Shown here: in pieces, positions 1 through 6,213 of the stretch
How the letters are laid out: each line of letters begins with the position of its first letter
Position numbering within the stretch: the stretch's first letter is position 1
DNA from: Deltaproteobacteria bacterium UBA2385
GTDB taxonomy: Bacteria; Myxococcota_A; UBA796; UBA2385
Length of the DNA: 7,086 bases
Direction: 5' to 3'
NCBI GenBank assembly: GCA_002343455.1
Contig: DDSR01000041.1
Coordinates: 1 to 7,086, forward strand
Position numbers and translations under genes: made by a program
Notes under the pieces: generated by a model
Database searches by the model: none
Told to the model about the DNA's origin: nothing
Seen by the model: the letters and a program-made list of their open reading frames with translations, nothing else

Positions 1-447
1 GAAGTAGCCGTAGACGATGGTCGGGATCCCCGCCAGCAGCTCCAGCATCGGCTTGAGCACCGCGCGGGTCGTCGGGTTGGCGAACTCGCTGAGGTAGATC
101 GCGGCGATCAGGCCCAGGGGCAGGGCGACCGAGATCGCGATGGTGCTGGTCAGCAGCGTACCGACCAGCAAGGGGGCGATCCCGAAGTGCTTCTCGGCGA
201 AGAGCGGGGTCCACTCGGTGTCGGTCAGGAAGTCCCAGAGGGAGACCTCGGCGAAGAAGGCCCAGGTCTCTCCGGCCAGCACGGAGAGGATCCCCACCGT
301 GGTCAGGATCGACACCACGCCGCAGGCCAGCAGGGAGGCCTCGATCAGCCGCTCGACGGGCCCGGCTGCGCGGGCGCGCAGATCCACCCGCTCCGAGAGG
401 GAGCGGACCGCGCTGCGTGCCGCACCGGGCTCAGGGCTGATCGCCAC
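1..447 (-). CDS. pstC: Phosphate ABC transporter permease PstC, N-terminal part (runs off the window)
   Basis: PstC is one of the two membrane subunits of the high-affinity phosphate importer PstSCAB; with PstA it forms the channel through the inner membrane. The first 149 residues are visible. They comprise a cytoplasmic tail of about 33 residues, a membrane segment at about 35-58, and an extracytoplasmic stretch ending [13 protein letters not shown] (71-83), the usual PstC motif before the permease domain. A second membrane segment follows at about 92-118, then AIYLSEF (116-122) and [15 protein letters not shown] (135-149), the family's coupling-region signature. The start is GTG at 447, preceded by GGAG (458-455) with a 7-base spacer. 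This start lies inside pstS and overlaps it by 17 bases, which suggests translational coupling. The 3' end lies left of base 1, where pstA and pstB would be expected. The family assignment is secure; the exact start is likely. Confidence 0.95.
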   Translation of the reverse strand, partial: MAISPEPGAARSAVRSLSERVDLRARAAGPVERLIEASLLACGVVSILTTVGILSVLAGETWAFFAEVSLWDFLTDTEWTPLFAEKHFGIAPLLVGTLLTSTIAISVALPLGLIAAIYLSEFANPTTRAVLKPMLELLAGIPTIVYGYF

Positions 448-1486
448 CGGCCGTCTCCGTCGTCGCGCCCAGCAGATCCTCGACCTTGGCGCCGATCGTG
501 CTCCCCTTGCCGTGGAAGACCGAGCCCGTCGTGCCCGCGTCGAAGCGCTTCTTGGTCAGCTCGTAGGCCTTGGCGGACAGCGGGATGTAGCCTACCTCCT
601 TGACCAGGACCGGGGCCTGGTCAAGGTAGAAGTGGATCAGCTCGCTCACCTCTGGGCGGCTGGCCTCCTTCACGCTGACATAGATGAAGATCGGCCGGGA
701 CAGCGGCTGGTAGGTCCCGTCGGCCACCGTCGCCACGCTGGGCAGGATCGGGCCGGCCCCGTTGTCGGCGATCTCGTCGTCGACCGGCACGGCCTTGAGC
801 TTGTCCTGGTTCTCTTCGTAGTAGGCGAGGCCGAAGAAGCCCAGGGCGAGCCGGTCGCTGGCGATGCCCTGCACCAGGACGTTGTCGTCCTCGCTGCTGG
901 TGAAGTCGCCCCGGCTGCTGTGCTCCTTGCCCACGATGGCCGCGGTGAAGTAGTCGTAGGTGCCGCTGTCGACGCCGGCGCCGAACAGGTGGATCTCCTC
1001 CTCGGGCCAGCCGGGGCGGACCTGGCTCCACAGCTTGACGGTCGCCTGGGCCTCGGGCTGCCACAGCGCCTTCAGCTCGGCGACGGTGATGTGCTGGGCC
1101 CAGTCGTTCTTCGGGTTGACCGCGATGGCCATCCCGTCGTAGGCCACGGGCAGCTCGATGAAGCCGATGCCGCTGGCGGCGCAGGCCTCCACCTCGCTGG
1201 GCTTGATCGGGCGACTGGCGCCGGCGATCGCCACCTCGCCGTTGCAGAGCTTCTTCATGCCCCCGCCCGTGCCGGAGACGCCGACGGTCACCCGGGTCTT
1301 GCGGCCGACCTGGAACTCCTCCGCGACGGCCTCGGTGATCGGGTACACCGTGCTGGACCCGTCGATGGCGACGGTGGACGGACCTGCCTCGGTCTTGGGC
1401 TCGGCCCCCTGGGGATCGGCGTTCTTGGGGTCTGAGCCGCCGCCGCAGGCGGCCAGGAGGAGGAGCGTCGAGGTCAGCATGCGCAT
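431..1486 (-). CDS. pstS: Phosphate-binding lipoprotein PstS
   Basis: This is the extracytoplasmic phosphate-binding subunit of the Pst importer, 351 residues long. The N-terminus is a short lipoprotein signal with lipobox LAAC and acylated Cys14. A flexible linker rich in Asp, Pro and Glu (15-38) follows, and then the binding domain (PstS-like, PBP_like_2 type). Ligand-contact motifs are DGSSTVYPI (42-50), SGTGGG (71-76), GASRPI (89-94) and [10 protein letters not shown] (171-180); their Ser, Thr, Arg and Asp residues are the type that hold phosphate in this family. Downstream, [13 protein letters not shown] (207-219) and [10 protein letters not shown] (261-270) are also typical. Met1 (1486) is favoured over Met3 because AGGA (1498-1495) lies 8 bases before it. 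The gene follows phoR after an 84-base gap containing TCAC repeats, so it may have its own PhoB-dependent promoter. The unusually short signal peptide (13 residues) is acceptable for a lipoprotein. Confidence 0.95.
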   Translation of the reverse strand: MRMLTSTLLLLAACGGGSDPKNADPQGAEPKTEAGPSTVAIDGSSTVYPITEAVAEEFQVGRKTRVTVGVSGTGGGMKKLCNGEVAIAGASRPIKPSEVEACAASGIGFIELPVAYDGMAIAVNPKNDWAQHITVAELKALWQPEAQATVKLWSQVRPGWPEEEIHLFGAGVDSGTYDYFTAAIVGKEHSSRGDFTSSEDDNVLVQGIASDRLALGFFGLAYYEENQDKLKAVPVDDEIADNGAGPILPSVATVADGTYQPLSRPIFIYVSVKEASRPEVSELIHFYLDQAPVLVKEVGYIPLSAKAYELTKKRFDAGTTGSVFHGKGSTIGAKVEDLLGATTETAGGDQP

Positions 1487-1520
1487 CGTACGGGTCCTGG
1501 GTGAGAGGAGTCGACAGGTA

Positions 1521-1544
1521 GCGTGACAATGTGACGATGTGATG
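1521..1544 (-). promoter_or_regulatory. Three tandem TCAC octamers upstream of pstS (candidate PhoB operator)
   Basis: On the minus strand three octamers follow one another without gaps: CATCACAT (1544-1537), CGTCACAT (1536-1529) and TGTCACGC (1528-1521), 35 to 58 bases before the pstS ATG. A further CTGTC lies at 1517-1513, and GTTCAC occurs at 1558-1553, exactly 22 bases (two 11-base turns) before CGTCAC. TGTCAC resembles the half-site CTGTCAT of the proteobacterial Pho box, but the repeat period is 8 bases, not the canonical 11. The position before pstS in a Pho operon makes a PhoB site plausible. The spacing makes it uncertain. No good -10 element is visible. Confidence 0.35.
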
Positions 1545-1570
1545 GCTCGGCCGTGAACTCGCCGCGGGCC

Positions 1571-3262
1571 TCAGTCGGGCCGGGGCAGCTCGAACCAGAA
1601 GCGGCAGCCCTTGGGCCGCGCCGCCTCCAGCCCGACGCTGCCGTGCATCGCCTCGGCCAGGTTCTTGACGATCGCCAGGCCCAGGCCGGTGCCCCCGTGC
1701 TGACGGGCCCGACCGGGGTCCACCCGGTAGAAGCGCTCGAAGACCCGCTCCCGGTGGCGCTCGGCGATACCCGGGCCGTCGTCCTCCACCACCACGCGCA
1801 GATTGGCGCCCCGTGACGAGGCGTGGACGCGGATCGTGCTGCCCGGCCCGGCGTAGCTCACCGCGTTCTCCAGCAGGTTCATCAGGATCTGCTCGACGGC
1901 GGTGGCGTCGCCGCAGAGGGTCGCCCCTGCCTCGACCTGGTTCTGCAGGCTGCTGGAGATCTCGGTGGCGCGAGGCTGGAGGTTCTCCAGGACCCGGTCG
2001 ACCAGGGGAGCGAGCTGGACCTTCTGCGAGCGCATCACCTGCCGCCCGGACTCGATCCGGGAGAGGTCGAGCAGGTCGTTGATGAGCTGCCCCAGGCGCT
2101 CGGTGTTGCGCAGAATGGCGGTCAGGAACACCCTGGCCACCGCCGGCTCTTCCAGCGCGCCGTCGGCGAGGCTCTCGGCGTTGGTCCGGATGATGGTCAC
2201 CGGCGTGCGCAGCTCGTGGCTGACGTTGGCCACGAAGTCGCGCCGGACCCGCTCCAGGCGTCGCATCCCGCTCAGATCGTGAAGGACCAGGACGCAGCCC
2301 GCCTGGCCCTGCAGCGGGCGCGCGGTGGCCAGCACGAAGAGCCCCTCGCTCAGCTCCACCTCGGCGCTGCCGTCGCTGCGCTCATTCAGGGCGGCCCGCA
2401 CGATCGTGATGATCGGCGCTGCCCGGACCACGTCGACCAGGGAGCGGCCCAGCGGGGCCCCTTGCAGCTGCAGCAAGCGCAATGCGGCCGGGTTGGCGCC
2501 GGTGATGTGCCCCTCGGGATCGAGGGCCAGCACCCCCTCCTTCAGGCTGTCGAGCAGCGCGCTCAGCCGGGCCCGCTCGGAGTGCACGTCGCTGTTGGCC
2601 TGCCTCCAGCGCTCGGCCAGGTCCTGAACGCCCCCGGCCAGCACGGAGAGATCCTGCTCCTCCGGGGCCTGGGCGGCCCCCTCGCGGGAGCGCGCCAGGG
2701 CCCGCTGGACGCGCTCCATCATCAGGCGCAGGTCCCTGGAGGCGAGGTGGCTGGCCAGTCCGCTCATGAAGACGGCGATGCCCAGCCCGGCGACCCCTGC
2801 GGCGCCCACGGCCAGGTTGAAGGGAGCCAGGGCCTCCTCCATCACCTCCACCTCGACCGAAGCGCGCACGACGCCGCCATGCGAGGTCGTCTGGTAGGGC
2901 GCCTCCACCATGAGCATCGGCTCCTCGCCGGTCGGCGCCTCCGCGGCGGCGCGCGGTCGGGAGTCGGCCAGGACGACGCCTTCGGAGGTGGTCACCGTGA
3001 TGCGGGGGCTCTGCCCGTCCTGGGCGAACGCACCGACGAGCCGGCCCACGGGCTCGACCTCGGCGGGCGGGTCCAGGCTCTCGACCAGGATCCGGACCGC
3101 CTCGGCCCGGAACTCCAGCTCGGCGGTGATCCTCCGCTCCAGCAGCCCTCGCAGCGAGGCGCGCAGCAGGACCGCGCTGGCGGTGCCGACCAGGGCGATC
3201 AGCAGGACGCTGATCAGGAACAACCGGACCCGCAGGCCGATCCGCGGCAGGCCCGCCTGCAT
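1571..3262 (-). CDS. phoR: Phosphate-regulon sensor histidine kinase PhoR
   Basis: This inner-membrane histidine kinase, 563 residues long, probably phosphorylates the adjacent PhoB under phosphate limitation. Its parts in order are a membrane segment (about 13-34), an extracytoplasmic region (about 35-148) containing RITVTTSEGVVLADS (87-101) as in PhoR/WalK-type sensors, and a second membrane segment (about 149-168). A weak HAMP-like helical linker follows, then a PAS domain (about 231-330, starting LSALLDSLKEGVLALD). The kinase core has an H-box FVANVSHELRTP with phospho-acceptor His349, an N-box around Asn466, a G1 box DDGPGI (494-499), an F-box ERVFERFYR (505-513) and a G2 box GGTGLGLAI (523-531). 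All catalytic residues are present. ATG at 3262 shares its A with the phoB stop (TGATG); no strong Shine-Dalgarno is seen, so translation is probably coupled. The PhoR name rests on the phoB and pst neighbours as well as on the domains. Confidence 0.93.
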   Translation of the reverse strand: MQAGLPRIGLRVRLFLISVLLIALVGTASAVLLRASLRGLLERRITAELEFRAEAVRILVESLDPPAEVEPVGRLVGAFAQDGQSPRITVTTSEGVVLADSRPRAAAEAPTGEEPMLMVEAPYQTTSHGGVVRASVEVEVMEEALAPFNLAVGAAGVAGLGIAVFMSGLASHLASRDLRLMMERVQRALARSREGAAQAPEEQDLSVLAGGVQDLAERWRQANSDVHSERARLSALLDSLKEGVLALDPEGHITGANPAALRLLQLQGAPLGRSLVDVVRAAPIITIVRAALNERSDGSAEVELSEGLFVLATARPLQGQAGCVLVLHDLSGMRRLERVRRDFVANVSHELRTPVTIIRTNAESLADGALEEPAVARVFLTAILRNTERLGQLINDLLDLSRIESGRQVMRSQKVQLAPLVDRVLENLQPRATEISSSLQNQVEAGATLCGDATAVEQILMNLLENAVSYAGPGSTIRVHASSRGANLRVVVEDDGPGIAERHRERVFERFYRVDPGRARQHGGTGLGLAIVKNLAEAMHGSVGLEAARPKGCRFWFELPRPD

Positions 3263-3975
3263 CAGCCGGCGGCTTCGTCGGTCTTGGGCGGGTGCTGGCG
3301 AAAGCGGTACCCGAAGCCACGGCGCGTCTCGACGTACTCGCCGGCCGCCCCCAGCTTCTGGCGCAGGCGCTTGACGTGCGTGTCGACGGTGCGCGTGGTG
3401 ACCCCGGCGCTGATCCCCCAGACCTCGTCCAGCAGGGTCTCCCGGGCCTGGACCCGGCCCTTGCGGGCCATCAGGTAGGCCAGCAGCTTGAACTCGAGGG
3501 CGGTGAGCGGCACCTCGACCCCGTCCACCCAGGTCAGGTGGGCCGCCGGGTCCACCCGCAGCCGGCCGAAGACCACCCGCTCCGACTCGGCCTGGGCCGG
3601 CCGGGCGCGGCGCATGACCGCGCGGATGCGCAGCACCAGCTCGCGGGTGCTGAAGGGCTTGGTGACGTAGTCGTCGGCCCCTACCTCGAAGCCGACGACC
3701 CGGTCGATCTCCTCGTCCCGTGCCGTGACCATGATGATCGCCACGTCCCGCAGGCTGGCCTCGGCTCGCAGGCGCCGGCAGATCTCCGTACCGGGCAGGT
3801 CGGGCAACATCAGGTCGAGCACGATCAGGTCCGGGCGAGGCTCCTTTCGGGCCTGCTCCAGCGCCTGGGCACCGGTGATGGCGGTGCGAACCTGGTACCC
3901 CTCTCGCTCGAGGTTCCAGGCCAACGAGTGCACCAGCTCCTGCTCGTCGTCTACGATGAGGACGATTCCGGACAT
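3262..3975 (-). CDS. phoB: Phosphate-regulon response regulator PhoB (OmpR/PhoB family)
   Basis: This is a cytoplasmic two-component transcription activator of 237 residues. The receiver domain (1-122) has the acidic pair Asp9-Asp10, phospho-acceptor Asp54 in VLDLMLP, Thr84 and Lys106 in DDYVTKPF. A winged-helix DNA-binding domain (about 133-226) follows, with LTALEFKLLAYLM (157-169), the recognition helix region TTRTVDTHVKRLRQKLG (193-209) and the wing GFGYRF (220-225). The recognition region closely matches the PhoB subfamily pattern RTVDxHxxRLRxxL. The ATG at 3975 follows a strong Shine-Dalgarno AGGAGG (3988-3983) with a 7-base spacer. Together with the preceding 169-base gap, this marks the gene as first in the phoB-phoR-pstS-pstC unit. 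Phosphorylated PhoB would be expected to activate pst and possibly its own operon. A regulator of another OmpR-family system is possible but unlikely given the pst genes. Confidence 0.94.
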   Translation of the reverse strand: MSGIVLIVDDEQELVHSLAWNLEREGYQVRTAITGAQALEQARKEPRPDLIVLDLMLPDLPGTEICRRLRAEASLRDVAIIMVTARDEEIDRVVGFEVGADDYVTKPFSTRELVLRIRAVMRRARPAQAESERVVFGRLRVDPAAHLTWVDGVEVPLTALEFKLLAYLMARKGRVQARETLLDEVWGISAGVTTRTVDTHVKRLRQKLGAAGEYVETRRGFGYRFRQHPPKTDEAAG

Positions 3976-3982
3976 GCGAGGG

Positions 3983-3988
3983 CCTCCT
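3983..3988 (-). promoter_or_regulatory. Strong Shine-Dalgarno site of phoB
   Basis: AGGAGG on the minus strand lies 7 bases before the phoB ATG and fixes that start. It is the strongest ribosome-binding site I see in the window. This fits a leading gene whose downstream partners depend on coupling. Confidence 0.8.
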
Positions 3989-4112
3989 GGACCACGGTGG
4001 CGTTGCCTTTAGCGCCCAGGCTGTGGCTTCACCAGCGAGCCGGGCCTGCGGTGCGGTCGACGGTGACCGACGTGGCGCTGCGGAGTCAGCCGTGTGGCGT
4101 GCCCGGCCGTCC

Positions 4113-4130
4113 GTGTCGTCGTCCTGTCAC
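4113..4130 (+). promoter_or_regulatory. Pho-box-like 7-4-7 direct repeat upstream of phoB
   Basis: The plus strand reads GTGTCGT, CGTC, CTGTCAC: two 7-base units 11 bases apart, as in the proteobacterial Pho box (CTGTCAT, four A/T-rich bases, CTGTCAC/T). The second unit is a full match and the first matches at five of seven positions, but the spacer is GC-rich. The site sits in the 169-base gap (3976-4144) between the end of the membrane-protein gene and phoB, 138 bases or more before the phoB ATG. It points away from phoB, which weakens a simple activator role. The rest of the gap holds no small ORF, RNA or T-tract terminator that I can support. TTTAGC at 4008-4013 (GCTAAA on the minus strand) is the only AT-rich spot that could serve as a -10. 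Confidence 0.25.
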
Positions 4131-4144
4131 CCAGGCGCGCGCCC

Positions 4145-6139
4145 TCAGTCCGAGCTCGAGCTCTGGCCCGGGATGACGCCCGCCTCCGTTCCCGGTCGGC
4201 GCATGGTGATCGAGCGGGCCTTCACCCGCCCGGCGTCCAACCTCCCGCGGTCCTTGGAGGCCTTGGGCCTGTCGTCCGGCGTCACGGAGTCGAGCGAACA
4301 GGGGGGCGGATCGTCCCAGGGCGCGTAGATGGCCACCCTGGCGTCGTCGTAGACCGGCTCGCCCAGCAGCTGCCGCAGGCCGCGGTCCAGGCGCCGCTGG
4401 CGGGTGCGGGCCACGCTCTCCCCTCGGGCGGACTCGATGGTCGAGGTCTGGTAGGCGTCCTTCTGCACCACCACGTAGCGGTAGCCCAGGTCGTAGACCT
4501 CGCTGGAGCCCTCAGGCTGGAGCACCCCGTCGCTGCGACCGGTGGCCGCGGCGGTGCGGAGCTGGACCAGGAAGTCGTTCTGCTCGCGCAGGGTGCTGAT
4601 CTCCTCGGGGGTGAAGACGTCGTTGTCCTCGAGCATCCCCCCCATGATCGGGCGGCCGTGGGTCGTCTGGTAGTACAGATGAGCCTGGCTCCAGACGAAG
4701 GGCAGCTCGATCAAGGCGCCCTCCGGGCCCTGCGCCAGGCACTGGTAGCCGGCAGGGATGTGCGCGTCCCAGGTCGCCAGGGGCAGGTGGCCGGCCGCGC
4801 GGATCTCCCCCAGGCTCAGCGCCGTCAGGAGCAGCATCGCGGCCCCCTGGATCTGCGCTCCCCAGCGACGCTGTCGGGCCCAGGCGAGCAGCTCGGCGCT
4901 CATCAGGGCCAGCACGATGGTGAAGGGCGCCAGGGCCCGCGCCGGCCACCACAGGCGGCGCATGAAGCCCAGCAGGTGGGTCAAGGCGATGAAGGGCGGG
5001 TTGGGCAGGGCCAGCGAGCCCACCAGCACCATGCTGCCCGCCGCCAGGCCCAGCGAGATCAGCGCCATCGCCAGCAGCGGCAGGCGGGCGAGGCGGCCCG
5101 AGGGTGGGCGCCGCAGGAGGAAGACCAGCATCAGCGGAGCCCAGAACCAGGGCAGCAGCAGGATCTGCGCGAGGAAGACCTCCACATTGGAGTCGGTCAG
5201 CACATGGAAGCCCGACATGCGCTGAAACGGCTGCCAGGTGAAGAGGCCGATGCTCATCCCCTCCATCGTGACCGGCGGGGTGTACGAGAGGCTCCAGGCG
5301 CGGGTGTCCAGCAGGCCGGGGACCGCTCCGTCCTCCCCCGCCGCGAGGGCCAGAGGCAGGGCCACCGGCGCGGTCAGGACCAGGGCCACCAGGGCCGCGA
5401 GTGCGTGGCGCATCAGGATCCGGATCGGGCCTCCCGAGGCCGGGCTGGGGCTGGCGGCGCTGGCGAGGCCGTGTCCGACGGCGCAGAGGCCCGCGAAGAA
5501 TGCGTAGAACCAGTACTGGTAGCCGCTGACCGCCAGCCAGAAGCCGGCCAGGAGGGCGTCGCGCCAGCTGTCGCGGCTCCCGCACCGGAGCAGGTGCCGC
5601 ACGAAGAGCACCACCGGCAGCAGGATGGCCTGGGTCGGGCGGCCCTCGGCGAGATCGTGCAGGACGAAGGGCGAGAGCCCGAAGAGGCCGGTGGCCAGCA
5701 GGCGGGCGCCTCGGTCGGCGATGTGGTCCGAGGCCAGCAGGTAGAAGGCCCAGGCGCTGGCCAGCAACCCGACGAGGACGAAGATGTTGTAGCCGGCCAC
5801 CGGGCCCAGCAGGACCCGGAAGGGGATGGCCAGGATCCCGTCCAGCACGTTGCTGCCGGTGTGGCCGAAGATGTCCTTGCCCCAGGGGTGGAAGAACAGA
5901 TCGGTGTGATCCAGGCCGCCCCCGGTGCGGAGCTGGTGCTCGGTGTACCAGTAGAACCACTGGGTCCCGTAGTGGTCGACGTACTCGTCGCCGAGGAACT
6001 CGCTACCGAGCGTACGCAGACCCGGGCCGAGCACCGCCAGCGCCAGCCCCAGGCAGCAGAGCGCGGCCAGCGCCGTGCTCCAGCGGCTTCGCGTGGTCTC
6101 GCCGTCGTCGTGGCGGGGGGAGGGGACAGGTCGGTGCAC
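4145..6139 (-). CDS. Polytopic membrane protein, GT-C glycosyltransferase-like
   Basis: This is a complete protein of 664 residues, probably in the inner membrane. After a hydrophilic start (1-20) there are about ten hydrophobic segments, near 21-42, 101-135, 145-160, 167-183, 195-224, 244-267, 320-342, 351-376, 400-420 and 428-446. The loop after the first segment holds an acidic pair, GDEYVDHYG (50-58; Asp51-Glu52), then FFHPWGKDIFGHTGSN (82-97). This matches GT-C enzymes, in which an acidic motif in the first outer loop is catalytic and the donor is a polyprenyl-phosphate sugar. A soluble region (about 450-608) has ALIELPF (475-481) and YYQTTHGRPIMGG (489-501), a pattern I associate with uncharacterised YfhO/GT-C-type proteins. 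The last 50-odd residues are charged and look disordered. GTG at 6139 has GGAG (6149-6146) 6 bases before it, and an in-frame TAG lies 24 bases upstream, so no longer start exists. Substrate and pathway are unknown. Confidence 0.8.
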   Translation of the reverse strand: MHRPVPSPRHDDGETTRSRWSTALAALCCLGLALAVLGPGLRTLGSEFLGDEYVDHYGTQWFYWYTEHQLRTGGGLDHTDLFFHPWGKDIFGHTGSNVLDGILAIPFRVLLGPVAGYNIFVLVGLLASAWAFYLLASDHIADRGARLLATGLFGLSPFVLHDLAEGRPTQAILLPVVLFVRHLLRCGSRDSWRDALLAGFWLAVSGYQYWFYAFFAGLCAVGHGLASAASPSPASGGPIRILMRHALAALVALVLTAPVALPLALAAGEDGAVPGLLDTRAWSLSYTPPVTMEGMSIGLFTWQPFQRMSGFHVLTDSNVEVFLAQILLLPWFWAPLMLVFLLRRPPSGRLARLPLLAMALISLGLAAGSMVLVGSLALPNPPFIALTHLLGFMRRLWWPARALAPFTIVLALMSAELLAWARQRRWGAQIQGAAMLLLTALSLGEIRAAGHLPLATWDAHIPAGYQCLAQGPEGALIELPFVWSQAHLYYQTTHGRPIMGGMLEDNDVFTPEEISTLREQNDFLVQLRTAAATGRSDGVLQPEGSSEVYDLGYRYVVVQKDAYQTSTIESARGESVARTRQRRLDRGLRQLLGEPVYDDARVAIYAPWDDPPPCSLDSVTPDDRPKASKDRGRLDAGRVKARSITMRRPGTEAGVIPGQSSSSD

Positions 6140-6157
6140 GGGGCTCTCCGGGGCCGT

Positions 6158-6168
6158 GGTAGCCTACC
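6158..6168. promoter_or_regulatory. 11-bp perfect inverted repeat between divergent genes
   Basis: GGTAG-C-CTACC has five-base arms around one central base, within the 74-base gap between the two divergent GTG starts. It could be a small operator or part of a promoter serving both genes. With such short arms it may also be chance. No convincing -35/-10 pair is visible on either strand of this gap. Confidence 0.2.
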
Positions 6169-6213
6169 TTCCCTCCACATACGAGGCCCACCCTGCGCCA
6201 TGCCTCCCCTCCG

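Noticed and set aside
140..1435. 431-codon open frame on the plus strand opposite pstS and pstC
   Set aside because: It is the complement of recognisable pst genes. Its product is Gly/Asp/Leu/Val-rich without domain motifs, as expected from GC-rich antisense frames.
1545..1570. Possible terminator between phoR and pstS
   Set aside because: GC-rich stretches are present, but no stable stem with a following T-tract can be paired, so read-through from phoR to pstS remains likely.
1823..3478. 551-codon open frame on the plus strand opposite phoR and phoB
   Set aside because: It is antisense to a kinase with all catalytic boxes intact. The product is rich in Gln, Gly, His and Asp repeats with no recognisable fold.
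4054..4069. Inverted repeat CGGTC-6-GACCG in the gap before phoB
   Set aside because: Five-base arms are too short in GC-rich sequence to call an operator or terminator.
4134..4163. Palindromes GGCGCGCGCC (4134-4143) and GAGCTCGAGCTC (4152-4163) at the end of the membrane-protein gene, as a terminator
   Set aside because: They are self-complementary runs without a loop and no T-tract follows on the minus strand. The second lies inside the coding sequence. Such runs are common at this GC content.
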